Assembly (NCBI GenBank): GCA_001600055.1
Contig: BCIV01000014.1
Location: 248,001 to 312,000, forward strand
DNA length: 64,000 bases
Direction of reading: 5' to 3'
DNA from: Filobasidium wieringae
Taxonomy: Eukaryota; Basidiomycota; Tremellomycetes; Filobasidiales; Filobasidiaceae
This document shows, one piece after another, positions 1 through 12,523 of this stretch (position 1 is the stretch's first letter; each line of letters opens with the position of its first letter). The position numbers and the translations under genes were made by a program. The notes beneath the pieces were generated by a model, which had not been told where the DNA came from, made no database searches, and saw only the letters and a list, made by a program, of their open reading frames with translations.

Positions 1-2324
1 GTCCGTGTAGGTGAAATTATCCCACTGCGCAGTCAACAATGTCAGCTCGTGGTCTTAGCAGGATTTCCCTATCTGAGCCCATCAGAAAGCAACTCACATC
101 AACCTCACGATCCTGCCAGCTGACCAATCCAGCCTCCTCTTCCTCTCCATCAGCAGCCCGTCGTTCCTTCTCCTTCTTCGCTCGGTCTCTCCACTCTTTG
201 ACTTCTGGCATTTTAGGTATCCGGAGCAAACCATAGCTCACGCTCATCCCGAACATATCAAGACCTTTGAGACGGAAGATATACGATGCTTCGTGCTTAG
301 AATAAGCTCGAATAGAGGACACGAAAGCTTTCGCTGCCTGTTACGGTGTACGGAGTGAATACGCGGTCATTTCAACTCATTCGGATCGTATTGTTCACCT
401 TATCGTTGTATGATCGATCCTGTAACACGATATCCCTCATCTGCTCTAGTAATTCCAGAGCTGCAGGATCCACTTGATCGTGAATTTGACGAGGCTCCTC
501 TGCACCTCCCTCAGTCAGGTCGGCTTCTTCAAGGTAACGATGTCGCGTCAGTGGCATTTTGCGTAATTTCAAGAAGTCTGATCACGATGCCGGTCAGTAT
601 GACGAGCATTTGTACCATTATCATTGAGGTGGACCTACCGACATATTCCTCTTCACTCCCCTTAGCGAGAAGTATCACAGCCTTTCCTCGTCTACCCATT
701 CTCGCTGTTCGTCCAGCTCGATGACTGAAACTCTTGGGATCACCAGGTGGATCATATTGTATGACCACATCCACATCCGGCAAATCCAAACCTCTTGCTG
801 CGACATCGGTACAGAGCAGTACCCCTGGGCTGGCAGGTAGGGACGGGTGGTTCGTAAATGATGCAAGCGTGTTGGTTCGGATGTTTGGTTGAAGATGCCC
901 ATGTAAAGAGGAAAAGTGGTAGTGGGAGAGCGCAGGGAGACGTTTCAAAATCTGCATTGAAGTCATTAGATGAGCTGGACTTGTAAGCCTAAGTATAGAT
1001 CATTGACTCACATTATAGAAATAGTCGACAGCTGCACAAGTAGCGAAATAGACAATGTATTTTGCAGAACCTTCTAATTCAGATTGTCTTCGTAGTAGTC
1101 GAATCAGTTGGAGAGTTTTCTCCGCTTGGAAGCAAGTCAGATATTGGTTTTGTAGTCTATGACAAAACGATCATATAAGTATTGGTAGACCACTTACAGA
1201 TCTGATCGCACTTACAGAAGGGGGGTACGCCTTTCCTCCTTGCTGGTCTTCTTCGCCGTCTCGCCTTCCTCCTCATCTCCTCTCTTCCTTTTACTCTTCG
1301 CTTCGACCCTTACTACGACTCTTGTCAGATTTCTCAATCCAGCCAGCTCGAATCCCGCTCCACCTCCTAGGGCGCCCATTCCCATTTGTCCATTTGCGTT
1401 TCTCTCAGATAACAGATCCATCATTGTCGCACTGAACAGCCAGTTCCTTCTCTGTCGCGGTAAGATCTTCCAAACAGTTTCCAAATTCTTAAGATGATCT
1501 TTACTCGATAGGAGACCATCTGCTTCATCAAGGGTAAGAACCTCGAATTGGTCAAGAGACAGTGCTCTTCTTGCTCTCGCATAAGCTGACGTTGATGCAC
1601 TACTGCTAGTGGAGGCCATGCTACTGAGGTAGGAAGCCAGTCTTCCAGGAGTAGATATGATAATAGGAGAAGGAGGGGGATTTGTCGTGGTAGAGCGGGA
1701 TTGGGATTGTCCGGAAACCAGTAGTAAGGGAGAGGGGTATGTAGCTTCAATGATGGTATCCTTCGCTTTTTCTGCTGCAATATCTACTTCTCCATCTTCC
1801 TGATCTACCTTGATATCTTCGGCAGTGCTCTCCATTTCAGCTCTGGCACTCTTTCTCAGGGCCTCGAAGAAGATTTCAAAGACCTCCCAGACTTGTACTG
1901 CAAGCTCTCGCGTAGGAACGATAACCATCGCGAAGACCTCGTTCTTCTTCAACCCCTTCCTCATTGAGTTAGCTCCACCCTCGGAACTGCTCCTCTCAAC
2001 AGCCAATTGAGATTCCCTCCTGATCAATCTCTCCAAAATGGGAACGACGTAAGATAGGGTTTTCCCTGAACCGGTGATCGCCTCGATCAGGAAATCCTTG
2101 TTTTTAGTGATCGCAAGTGGAATGAGAGAAGCCTGGATAGGAGTAAGGGATTCGAAGTTGAAGGTGTTGTGGACGGTATCCAGACTGAAAATAGCAAAGT
2201 GGAATCAGCTGAGGTGTTGGTGTTGAGGAAGTATGCTCGTATCTACATACACCCATGGCGTTAGAGGTGGGTTCATGTTGACCCATTTCCCAGCAAAAGC
2301 CGGTGCTGCGGCATGTTGAACCAT
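1..2324 (-). CDS. SPB4: SPB4-type DEAD-box rRNA helicase (3' end off the window)
   Basis: ATP-dependent RNA helicase of the Spb4/DDX55 family, which acts in the nucleolus on 27S pre-rRNA during 60S subunit assembly. Seen after splicing: start ATG at 2324, then PLTPWVLD (an Spb4 N-terminal signature), Walker [10 protein letters not shown] near 2065, PTRELAVQ near 1910, STPGRL near 1655, DEAD near 1528, FSAT near 1427, TDVAARGLD near 800 and [10 protein letters not shown] near 700. The Spb4 C-terminal signature [19 protein letters not shown] lies near 270-330. About six introns interrupt the gene. The last one runs from about 90 to the acceptor at about 24, and the reading frame then continues as WDNFTYTD off position 1. 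An apparent stop at 17-19 lies outside the spliced frame. A lysine/glutamate-rich insertion near 1215-1290 separates the two RecA lobes. Family assignment is firm; small exon edges are less so. Confidence 0.93.
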
Positions 2325-2623
2325 GTTGTAGCTGCAGTAAGATTCTATCTCGATGCTTGACTGCCTGCAGTTGCAGACTTGATGTATACCGAGCGGCCAA
2401 ACTACATCTCTTGAACTTACTAAAGATATGCTCAACGAGGGCGGATGCAGATCTCAACATTATCGATCGCGGACATCAATTCGCGGACATTGTCTCTACT
2501 GGTAGCTACTAGAAATACCGGTCCGTTCCTTATTGATATTCATATAGCCCATAACCGGTGATACAAGGTCGGATACATTGGTCATAACTTCGCAATCCCC
2601 ACAAACTGTCCCGTAGTTGACAG

Positions 2624-4785
2624 TCAGTTACCGCTCTTCCCAGAGATATCGATCTCCAAGATGTTCTTTCCACCCTTGATCTCGGAGAAGGTCGGCATCT
2701 GCTCGAGCCTGATCAACTCGGCAGACTTGGAAACGTAAGGATCGCTCTTGACGGAAGCGACCGCGACGATCTCCTCGCCCTTAGCATAGTACGCAACAAA
2801 CTTGAGTTCATCCTTGGACAGATCTCCATCAATGTAAACATGCTCGAACCCGTTGGCATTGCTGACGTATCGCAATCCACCACCTGCAGAGGACCAGAAG
2901 ATGGGGACCTTGCTGTATGGCTTGAGCTTGCTGGGAGTGACGATACTTTCTGCGACAGCTCGACCGTGGTTTCCAGCAACGTTCCAGTGCTCAACACGCC
3001 TCGACTCCTTTTGAGGGTGCTGTTTGTAGTGAGCGATGTCACCGATAGCAAAGACATCCTCCTGACCCTGAACCCGCAAATATTCATCGACGATGATACC
3101 CTTGTCTTCCTCGAGCTTGAATCCACTGGATTCCAGGAATTTGGTAGCGGGAGCGACACCGACACCAAGGATGAGGAGGTCTGCCGGGATGGGTTCGGCG
3201 TCCTTGAGTGCAACTGATCCAACTCGCTTGGAGTCACTCTCTGTTTGTAGAATGAACCCACAACAGTCAGACTGATATCCTTGCATCACAAAAACACGGG
3301 AAGACTAACCAGAAGGCAAGATCTTGTCTACTCCAACTTCCATGTGGAACTTGATACCTTGACCTTCCAAATTCTGAACGAAATCAAGCTCATCGATCAG
3401 TATACAGTTGGTTCAATTCCACGGGCCACAGGCAATCACCTTCTGAATGGCTTTTCCGACATCAGGTCCCAAGATCTTAGCAAAGGGCACCGCATCCATT
3501 CCAATGACGTCCACGCTCTTGGGACCCTTCTTCATGATCGACCCAGCCAACTCAAGACCGATGAAAGAGGTTCCGATAATGGCGACTCGGGTCTCAGGGG
3601 TGATTCCGTCAACGATAGCTTGAGTATCCTGTAGATCCCTCAAAGTGAAGATTCCTTCCAAGTCCACTCCGTCGATAGGCAACTTTTTGGTAGAGCTTCC
3701 GGGCGCCAAAACCAGCTTGTCGTAAGAGACTTTGTCTCCCTTGCTAGTCTCCACCGTCTTCCCCTCGGTATCGACCTTGGTGACCTCAGTCCCCAATTGC
3801 AAATCTACTAAGAACTCGTCCCTCAATTCAGATTCCGAACGGAAAGCCAACTTCTTCGCATCGGTAATAAGGGCCTTGGACAGCTTGGTACGATCGATAG
3901 GAGGGTAGTTCTCCTTGGTCAACAAGGTGATCTTTCCATCAAAACCGTGCTCCCTCAACGCCTCGATCGTGTGCAAACCGGCAGATCCTCCTCCAACAAC
4001 AACAATCTTCTCGTTCGTGGTATCGTGATCGGGAAGAGCGATCGAGCTCTTGGGGTCGTCAGTGTGAGCGGGCTTGTTCTTCTTGGCTTTAGCACGGGCG
4101 ATAGGGGATCGTCCCATCTTGCTAGTCACCGTCTTCAAATCGGCAGTGACGTAGATCTTTCCTTCTTTGACTTCAGTGCTGTAAGTGTGAAGACCGTCCA
4201 AACCAGGGGCATCTTCGACGTCACCGGTGCAGGCGTTGAAACAAGCTCCGTGCCAGGGACAGGTGATTCGACCGGTCTATTGAATTATGAAGGATCAACT
4301 CCCTGTAACGTATTGCTGAGATACTACTGCGCTTGAACTCACGCTGTCTAGTACTCCCTCTGCGATTTATGAAACGAGGCGTCAAGTATCATTCGATAGA
4401 TCGAAGGGTGCTGAGAACTTACTAGCAAGAGGAGCTCCATAATGCGTACACACCCCAGAGTTGGCGAACTAGATCATCGTCGTAAACGCTCAGCGTCGTG
4501 TTCTTGCTATTTATAATCCTTAGCGTTTAGAAGACGTACCACTTTGCCGTCGATCTTGACCAACAGTACTTTTCCCTTGCTCTCCCCCTCTCCGAATTCG
4601 ACTTGCTTCATCTCTCCATTCCCCAACTCAGACTCGTCCAGAACAGGAAGGGTGATGGTTTTTGCTTCGGTAGCCATTCTTAATAAAGTACTAGATCTGA
4701 ACGTTCGAAGGGGATAGGTAGGTTTGATAATAAAAAGCCGTGCGTTTGGTCGTAAGGTGTTTGCGAATAGACGACTGATTATCAT
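2624..4785 (-). CDS. Rieske plus AIF-type FAD/NAD(P)H oxidoreductase (AIFM3-like), probably mitochondrial
   Basis: Flavoprotein with an N-terminal Rieske [2Fe-2S] domain and a C-terminal pyridine nucleotide-disulfide oxidoreductase domain, the AIFM3/Nfrl architecture. Seen: the Rieske ligands are split over exons, CTHYGAPL near 4440-4465 and CPWHGACF near 4235-4265. These are followed by the FAD Rossmann motif VVVGGGSAG near 3985, RTKLSKAL near 3880, the NAD site AIIGTSFIGLELAG near 3555-3590, and FAIGDIAHY near 3030-3050, the usual C-terminal FAD contact. The first in-frame ATG is at 4785 (the frame upstream starts only with TTG). It gives an Arg/Ser-rich, acid-free start (SRLFANTLRPNARLF, then RTFRSSTLLRM) that looks like a mitochondrial presequence; a second ATG at 4677 would give a shorter form. 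Probable roles are redox or apoptosis-like signalling; the electron partner is unknown. At least five short introns. Confidence 0.88.
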
Positions 4786-5681
4786 ATGCTCAAATGCTGC
4801 TGAGCTTTGAGAGTTTAGATGTTCCAAGCAAAGAGATTGTGAGGATCGGGAGAACGGTCAAAGGGTCATGACATTCCTTTTAGTAGTTCGAGCATGGATC
4901 GCGCGATTCCGCGATGACGAATATGCGATCGGACGCGTCCATCGAACCAATCAGGAGCCGTTCATTACGTCGTGGCTTGCGAACGTGTAGCATCTGCACG
5001 GTCGTATGTAACGTTCAAGGATGCAGGCGCTGGAACACGAAACACATCTTCTTGGTGTCTACTGGGTCTGATCTTATCCTGACGGTAGAGGCGATAAGCG
5101 GGGCGTCTTTTCGAGGAGTGAGCAATAGTTATCAGCAACTTACCATTTTCCGCGTCAACCGCCCGACCGGGAGATAGCAATAGGTTTCGAACTCATGCAC
5201 TCTGCCCTCGATTCTTTCTTGGATCTCTCTCTGCCGATCGCCAAGGGACCCTTATCGCTAAGATTACCAGTCGCTAACCACATATATGGCTGGTTGTTCT
5301 ACTCACTACCGTTGATCAAGCTTGACTGATCCGAGACCGGCGAGACCTTCTTTCTGGGTTGCGCGCTTCGAGGTAGAAAGGGATGATCAGCGGAGATCAA
5401 AGGCATTAGATGATCCGATAACAAGCCTCATGAAATCATGAACCTTGTAGCCCTGATTTTCCCTATGTTCCTCATGGGAGACTGTATATAACAGCGTTGC
5501 CTCGAACGGTCACTTGCGGAATTTCCATCTATCTCGACTCCATTTGCTAGTTGCGTAAATTGCAAGGGTATATCAGTCTAGTCAGGTTCATATCCGAAAC
5601 GCGGAACCGAAGCACCGCGCGTTTCAGAATAGACGCCCCATCAATTCCCAAAATCATAACAAACTCTACCCACCCTTCACC
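4786..5681. other. Divergent intergenic region
   Basis: 896 bp between the divergently transcribed AIF-type and septin-like genes. It should carry both promoters. Two antiparallel open frames of 70-90 codons near 4914-5180 overlap one another, match no family I know and lack splice-consistent extensions. I treat them as chance. Confidence 0.6.
5485..5491 (+). promoter_or_regulatory. TATA-like box upstream of the septin-like gene
   Basis: TATATAA lies about 190 bp upstream of the ATG at 5682, a reasonable place for a core promoter. No transcript start can be read from the sequence. Confidence 0.35.
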
Positions 5682-8148
5682 ATGAACATATTCCGTTTAC
5701 CATCGATATCCAGAAAACGTAGAGACTCGTTGAAGCAACCAGGTCTACCTGGATCGACTACGGGAAAACAACGTACCCTCCGATCGAGGTCTTCTTTACC
5801 CAATCTTGCTGAACTCAATCAGCCATTTTTCATCACCGAGGAGGATTTCGATCTTGCTCGGCTCAAGTTGGATGCAAAAGCATATCACCAACAGAAGCAA
5901 TCGCAATACACCGCTCATCGAAGGCAGGAGGAAGATAAGGTTCAGAAGGGAGATTTTACAAGACCCACTTCTGCCACCTCTCGTCGTTCATCCACTATCA
6001 GCAATACCACAACCGGTCCTACTCCCGAATTCTTCACCCACCAAAAAACAAGAAGATCGCTCAGTTCGACTCAGAGTAATCAATCTTTTTACACTCTTAC
6101 CTCGGAAGAAATCCAGGAGATGAACAAACTGAGAAAAGAGAAGAAAGACCGTTCGGTCGTCGACGAGTGGAACGAGTCCCATCAGGCTGAAAATGACTCA
6201 AAGGAGGTCATGAAATACCATCTCCTACAACCTATCGAGATAGATTCTCAACCCATCTCAGCCTTTGAGGTCAATCAATTCCGGTCCTCCAAATCCACTT
6301 CTTTCCTTCCGAACTCAGGTTACAACGTTTCCACGGATTTCAGGACTTCTCCTTCCGCCGATACTCTCTCACAAAATACCAACCCAGTTCGATACCCGAT
6401 CCGTCAAACCCATTCCCATTCTATCGTTCCCAATACCCAGCCCGCGTCTAGTCCGGTTAGCGCTCATAGCGATGGGACGGTAGGCAGGAAGTCGATTTTG
6501 GATAGACCCAGGAAGAGTATGATCTTCCAACGTTCATTATCCAGTCAGACCGGAGGCATAGAGAGAGAGTCAGGAGCGGCAGATTCCCCGACTCTACCTG
6601 AATCGTCGACGAGAAAGGGACTAGTCGTAAAGGGACGAAAGGGGAGAGATGTCCTGCCTCTGAACATGGTTGTTGTGGGTTCAAAGGGGGTAGGAAAGAC
6701 AAGGTACGCTTCGAATGGACATCTACATATGAAAAAACTGACTAAGTTTTTGGTAAACTCAGTTTCGCGAACTTGTTGTTGACCGCGCACAAGCACGAAA
6801 AGCTCGAACAGCTCGTCCCACGCTTGAGCCTACAGGAAGAAGAAGCGCTGCAACCGGATACTAGCATGGGGGAAGAATCATCCCCACCACACGAAACACT
6901 TGGCCGATATCCTAATCTCCCATTCCATATATCACCGGTTGGCACCAGATCACTTCGATCCCGGACAACTGTCCTCACAGCCGATGACCCCTCATCATCG
7001 CCGACAGTTCGCAGGGCTTCAAGGCATATGAACAAGATCAGCCAATCTCTTCATCCCCTTACCGTCATCGACACACCTGGGCTGTCTTCAGATCCAGACT
7101 ATCGGGAGATCGGAATTAGAGGACTGGAGAAATTGATTGAGGGTAGAATGAGGACAAAGTTGAATGATGAACGCAGAGTTCAAAGAAGTACTCGAAGGGG
7201 GGCGGGCGAGGATGATGGGTTGATTCATTTGGGTAAGTTTGGTTACTTCCTGGCTTTCGAACTGAATGCCTCACAACGGAATGACCTCCGACAGTTTTCT
7301 ACCTGATCAATCCCGCCTCGGTTCTCACCAAGCCCCAGCTCGATGATCTAACAGCTCCATCGTGGGATTTTGAACTTGATCGCGATCCAGATCGAGAAGC
7401 CGGATCCGAGAACGAAAACTGGGAACCATCGCTACGATCAGAAGACATACGAGCGGTGAGTACGATCTGTCCTATGTCCTCTAGACCTTACTGAGTGTAT
7501 CTCGCGCATAGATCACCCGCTTGTCGCGCCGAACGACTGTACTGCCCATAATCGCCAGGAGCGACACTCTCACCAAAAGACAATTCATCACACTTCGACG
7601 AGCGGTATGGGATGGTCTGTCTAAGCATGATCTAGTCAGATCCATGAAGGCCTTCCGGTTCCTGCTAGGCGGTAAACCTGAATCTGACCGGGTAGGCCAA
7701 CAAGCGGAATCAGACGATAGCGGAAGCGAATCCGATATGGCATCTGATATTAAGAACGATATTCTGTCAGAAGAGATGAGCTCGGCCCTGCCAGCTTTCG
7801 TTTTCTGTCCAGACAATGATACAACTCCAGAAGAAGAAGTTCAAAAGAGAATTCGGTCCTCCCCACGAATCGGGTTCAAGCGGGAATACTTGTGGGCTGA
7901 ATTAGATGCCTTGGATTCCACTCTGAGCGATTTTTCCAGAATGTACGGGATGCTCTTTGACAAGGGGTTCAATGAGGTAGGATCTCACGATCAGAGTCTT
8001 CGCGGCTGAACAAATAGAGCTGATGTGCTTGGTCACGGTCTGTCAGGCTATGGTAGAGAGGACGCAAGGCCAATTATACGAGGAATACAGGACAGAACAG
8101 CTAACTTCACCCGGCCGCGCTGGACCTCCAAAAGCGGGATATTTCTGA
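5682..8148 (+). CDS. Divergent septin-like P-loop GTPase
   Basis: Predicted cytosolic GTP-binding protein of the septin/TRAFAC class with a long Ser/Thr/Arg-rich N-terminal region (about 330 residues) before the G domain. Seen after removing four introns: G1 VVGSKGVGKTSF, split by the intron at 6703-6760; G3 VIDTPGLS near 7065-7085; FYLINPAS after the second intron; G4-like IIARSDTLT near 7550 (septins usually have AKAD); and LWAELDALDSTLSD near 7895. The tail continues past a last intron at about 7977-8045 to a stop at 8146-8148. There is no obvious coiled coil at the end, unlike core fungal septins, and the P-loop surroundings are diverged. It could be a septin paralogue with a cytoskeletal or polarity role; the exact function is not known. 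TATA-like sequence at 5485. Confidence 0.75.
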
Positions 8149-8527
8149 AGCACAAAGAAGGCGGAGAGAGACGACCCTGGTGGTCACCATAATACAAAGT
8201 AGCATTGTAGCATTAGCCGAAATACAGATTTCCTTTGCGTCAATCACTTAGACGACTGAATCTACCCTTTACTTCCTTATTTGCATCCGAGCACTCCGTT
8301 TCATCCCATTATCCGCTATTGTGCCTCAGTAGCTTGAGGACCTGCGAGAGGAAAGCTTGTACTAACCATTTCACTTCTCTCGTCAAAGTGCTAAATCGCA
8401 TTGATGGATCTGCCTAATCGCTCGCCCATCATGTTTCAGTCTGAAAAGGAAAGAATCTTGAAGTTCTGTCGATCCGCTTCCGCGCGCTTATTGTCATGAA
8501 GTGTCAGAATCGTCCAGTCGTTCAGGA
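8149..8527. other. Intergenic region, nothing specific seen
   Basis: 379 bp between tandem + strand genes. No RNA gene, repeat or supported coding frame was recognised. Confidence 0.5.
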
Positions 8528-10617
8528 ATGAGCTCGAGCGACATAAGTACGATCGTCCATATAGCAGAGTATCATTCGCATAGGTCACAGACATCACTCA
8601 GTATCCTCAATCATATAAAGGACTGAGAGACGTCAAGTACCCAGCAAACTGGTTTGAAAGCGGAGTATTGATAGAAGCTAAACGCTGTGTCACCGAGACC
8701 GGATCTATAGTCTGCGAACGAATTGCGTTGGGACGGCAGTGAACATGCCGGATTCTACACTATACCATAACAACGATCTCAAGGTAGGTAGTTCTTGGAT
8801 ATGGGGAAGAGGACAACATATATCTGAGCTAGCCGTACAGCCTTCTGAGTTTGATAGCGTCGGAAGGAAGGCGGAATGGACTGGCACTTCCTACCAGTTC
8901 AAAGACGACAAGAAAAGAACCTCAGACTTGAGTCTACTACCTCCCGGTATGTATAGCAATTTCCGATCACTTGAATGTTGAAGAGGGGGGTATCTTGAGT
9001 GCTGACCGATCGGTTCCATAGTCTACTTCAGTCTGTCCGTACATCCGGTCTGGAAGCAAGCTTGGAGTGTGTCTTAATTTTCTCGCCTATCGTTGTTACT
9101 AGCTGAGAATAGCTTCCCCAACACAGTCTCCAGATTAGGCCGAGAAATCGAATGCCCTGAATATCCTGCATCACATTTCCACCCTTCCCGTACTTCCAAA
9201 TCTGATCTGATCGATGACAAAAATCAACTCGAATTGGAACCCGTGGTCACATGGAACGTGGACTTTCTGGTAGTTTGTGGGAACGACGCTATAGGTTTGG
9301 ACAAGGCGGATGACGAGACACTAGACCGGCCCATGTGAGTTGCTATCGTTCGAAGACCCCTATACGTGAGCGACTGAACATCAGAATGCAGGCATAAGCA
9401 GGACAGCGTGATCTTCGTAAGCGGGATCTCACTTCGTACAACCGCTTTGTGCCTAACATGTGGCTGTAAAGATTGTTTCTGAATCGTGGATTATGGATAG
9501 CTTGGAAGATGACCAAGTCAAGGATATCAAGCCGTACATTTTGCATGGTAACCACTCTGCTCGAGCTCTGTTCTGGAGACATTGCTAATTCGGGATCCGA
9601 TTCAGCACCTAGGAATTACAGTACCATCGACGTGATAGAGCTGAATTACGGTCTTCCAGAATCTGTGCTAGATGAGTTTGAAGCGTATCTAGCAGAAGTC
9701 CAGAGGACACAGGACGAGAAGTATGGATCACCTCGGTGGTCCCTTCCGATGACCCCCGATGATACTCCACCAGCGACAAAGAAGCGTAATCAATACGGAG
9801 GACAAGATGTTAGCAGGGTAGGCTCAGTGGGGAGAAGAATCGAGTACGAGCATCCGTTATCAGGGCTGGATACTGCGACGCCTAGCAAGACCGCCGAGGA
9901 AAAGTTCAATCTCGATTGGAGCGTAGAGACTGAACTCGCCTATAGAATTCGCGATAGCTCTCGGTGAGTGAAACAAACGCGACATCGAAAAAGCGTGAAT
10001 GAACGGCATCCGCTCTTCTCTATAGTAGAAGATCTGGTATGAAGTCACTATTGGAATCGTTTTTGAAAGAGGATGGATATCTACGACAATGTTCAGAACT
10101 CCCCGACTTACCCGCTGGCCAATCGTACGCTTTCGCCACACCTTCCGACACCTCGGAATCGGTGGTATCGACCCGAAGAGTACAAACCTATTTGCAAATG
10201 GATGTCGATTCGGCCTCCGTCACTGAATCTCAACCACGAAAAGTTAGGTATATCGTAGAGGTCACAGGTTCAGGACCGCGCAGGCGGGTCATGGTAGAAA
10301 ATACTTTCCTGGCGGAGTCTGCGTTAAGGTGTCCAAAGGATCAGTCAAAAGGGATAGAAGAATTTATCGAAGGTGAGAGATTCTATATCCCAGAGTGGTC
10401 GGCCCGGAAGGGGTTGACTGGAATCGTAGTTTTTCCAGAACCAAGCGTCTCAAAACAGTTGACCGATCTTCGATCGGTACACGCCGCGAGCTCCAAAGAA
10501 AAGCAGAGGCCCAGTCGGGTCGATCCTCGAGTAGCCAACGGCAGGTCAGTCCTACTGACCACAATATGCCCTTCGAAAGGTCTGCTAGCTGAGAGGTGGA
10601 TTGTCGACAGGTTGTAG
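8528..10617 (+). CDS. BRCT-domain-containing protein of unknown function
   Basis: Multi-exon protein; the start ATG at 8528 opens a 19-nt first exon. After joining exons by frame, one segment reads like a BRCT repeat: FLVVCGNDA near 9270-9290, then, across introns at about 9336-9391 and 9411-9474, IVSESWIMDSLEDDQVKDI near 9475-9530. The conserved Trp and following Asp-Ser fit BRCT alpha-3. Upstream is a Trp-rich stretch (SWIWGRGQH near 8795). Downstream are acidic and Ser-rich linkers and a basic region near 10200-10550 (RKVRYIVEV, GPRRRVMVE). BRCT domains usually bind phosphopeptides in DNA-damage or chromatin complexes, so a genome-maintenance role is inferred, not shown. The 3' end is unsure: the frame stops at 10615-10617, but a donor at about 10543 could extend it to about 10648. 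Confidence 0.6.
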
Positions 10618-10787
10618 TTTCGAGGGCGCACTAAACGTTTCAGGATGACCCACTTTGATCACGTGAAAAAGGAGGATGACGAATGATCAGGATCGATCGA
10701 GGAGACAAGTTGGATTTAGATATCCCCGACCGAGACTACGGTCGTAGCAAGTTGTATTCCTACACAAGAACCTTTTGTACAGACGAA

Positions 10788-12326
10788 ATGAGTACCTCAG
10801 CTTCATCTACATTTCGTCTGGCATCCCTCCTGCGTCCGAACCTCGCTCGGCGGTTTCCTTTACGGGTGCCTGCCGCTTCTTACGCATCTATCGCCTCGGA
10901 ACAGCCGTCCTTGTCGCAAGCACCTGCGCCGTTTGAGGTCTTCGACAGAGTGGCTAAGAGAAAGCAGAAAGACAGGGCAGCAACCAGAATAGGTCAGGAT
11001 GGCAGTCCAGGTGGCAACAGTCGAGTGACGGATTATCTCAAAGATGAGGTCGCCGACAGGATGTTTGAGAGATTCGAGGCAAGTGTCACTGCTTAGCATA
11101 CCGAGTTTTCTGCACTCAAACCTAATCCCTTGTGGCACGATAGGATCTACGTAAACCTCCGGCATCGGTACTGGACTTGATATCATCATCGGGTCATCTG
11201 AGTAAGCTCATTGCAGGCTTAGGGACTACGAAGGAAATCAGAATGCTGGATTCGAGTGGTGAGACTAGCGATCATTTGGCATTAATTGCTTGAAATTGAT
11301 CTCGTTGTGACATATCCCTGTAGAACGAATGCTGTTTAGGGATGCAGATTCCGAATTCGACCGTGAGCATCAGCGACTCCTCGTATCGTGATCACCGCTG
11401 ATCAAGCCATACGTTCGCAGTGGCTCCTAATCGCTCAGTAGTAGATGAGGAATCGCTTTTGCAGCATGTCGAGGCTGACAGTCAAGAAGCGATTGTCAGC
11501 AATCTTGGCCTGCACTGGGTCAACGATATCCCAGGTAAGTTATATTTTACTGGATCAGCGGAAAGGACTGAAGTCGACGTTCGCCATCACAGGTGTGTTG
11601 AAGCAAATCCGAGGAGCTTTGAAACCCGATGGGTTCTTCCTGGGTAGCATGTTGGGCGGTGATAGTATCTTTGAGTTGAGGTGAGTTTTGTCAGTGGCGA
11701 GATAACACAGCTTTGCTGATGGACGATTCGATAGAACGGCATTGCAAATAGCTGAGATGAACTTGAGTGGAGGTGTTAGTCCTAGAATATCGCCCATGGC
11801 AGGTGAGTTCAGTCCAGCTGTGGTATCCTAGTCACTGCTGATCATTTCTGTGCTTCCTCCAGACCCTAAGGATGCCTCGAACCTGTTACAACGTGCCGGG
11901 TTCACGTTACTGACGGTCGATGTAGAGGATATCACCATCTCTTATCCATCGATGTGGGAGATGATCGAGGATTTGCGAGACATGGGTGAAAGTGGAGCTG
12001 TTCTCGGAAGGATGCCATACGTCAAGCGAGACATTCTGATCGCCGCAGAAGCCATCTACAAAGGTGAGTCGAGCGTGTGCTACGGGTGTCGATTGATTGT
12101 GGACACAGTTGACAAGCTGCGCTGTAATAGAGTTGCATGGACACGAGGATGGAACCGTTCCCGCTACGTTTCAAGTGATTTACCTCGTAAGTGGACCTGC
12201 CCTGTTCACAAACCGCTCCAGCTCATACCTCCCGCTCGTGTGCAGATCGGATGGAAACCCAGTGAATCCACCCCAAAAGCTCTTGCACGAGGTTCGGGGA
12301 AGACCAACCTCAAGGATGTACTCTAG
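10788..12326 (+). CDS. NDUFAF5: NDUFAF5-type mitochondrial complex I assembly methyltransferase-like protein
   Basis: Mitochondrial respiratory complex I assembly factor of the Class I methyltransferase fold; the human protein hydroxylates an arginine of NDUFS7. Seen: presequence-like start (RLASLLRPNLARRF), then the family signature VFDRVAKRKQKDRAA near 10935-10985, LHWVNDIP near 11510-11530, LKPDGFFLGSMLGGDS near 11615-11665, ISPMADPKDA split over an intron, ISYPSMWEMIEDLRDMGES near 11940-11990, and HEDGTVPATFQVIYLIGWKP across the last intron. The ATG at 10788 is chosen because it opens the targeting sequence; an in-frame ATG at 10683 precedes it. The usual glycine-rich SAM motif I is replaced by VLDLISSSGHL. 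The first intron (11079-11143) starts with GC. It ends 198 bp before the convergent PC-esterase gene. Confidence 0.9.
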
Positions 12327-12523
12327 AATTATGAATTGTTATACAAACCTGCGCGTTACTGTTCGTTACATAATGTTGATGACGATGATACCTGTTTCCA
12401 TCTTACTGCCAAGCCGGTCGATCGACGTGATAGTCGTCGTTTACCGATTGCAACGCGATGGTGTGCCACAAGAACTACCCCGTCCCCCATGCGTCAGTCA
12501 AAGGGAGCACTCTTTGCGCACGA

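Noticed and set aside
4914..5180. Two antiparallel frames of 70-90 codons upstream of the septin-like gene
   Set aside because: They overlap each other, have no family resemblance and sit in a divergent promoter region.
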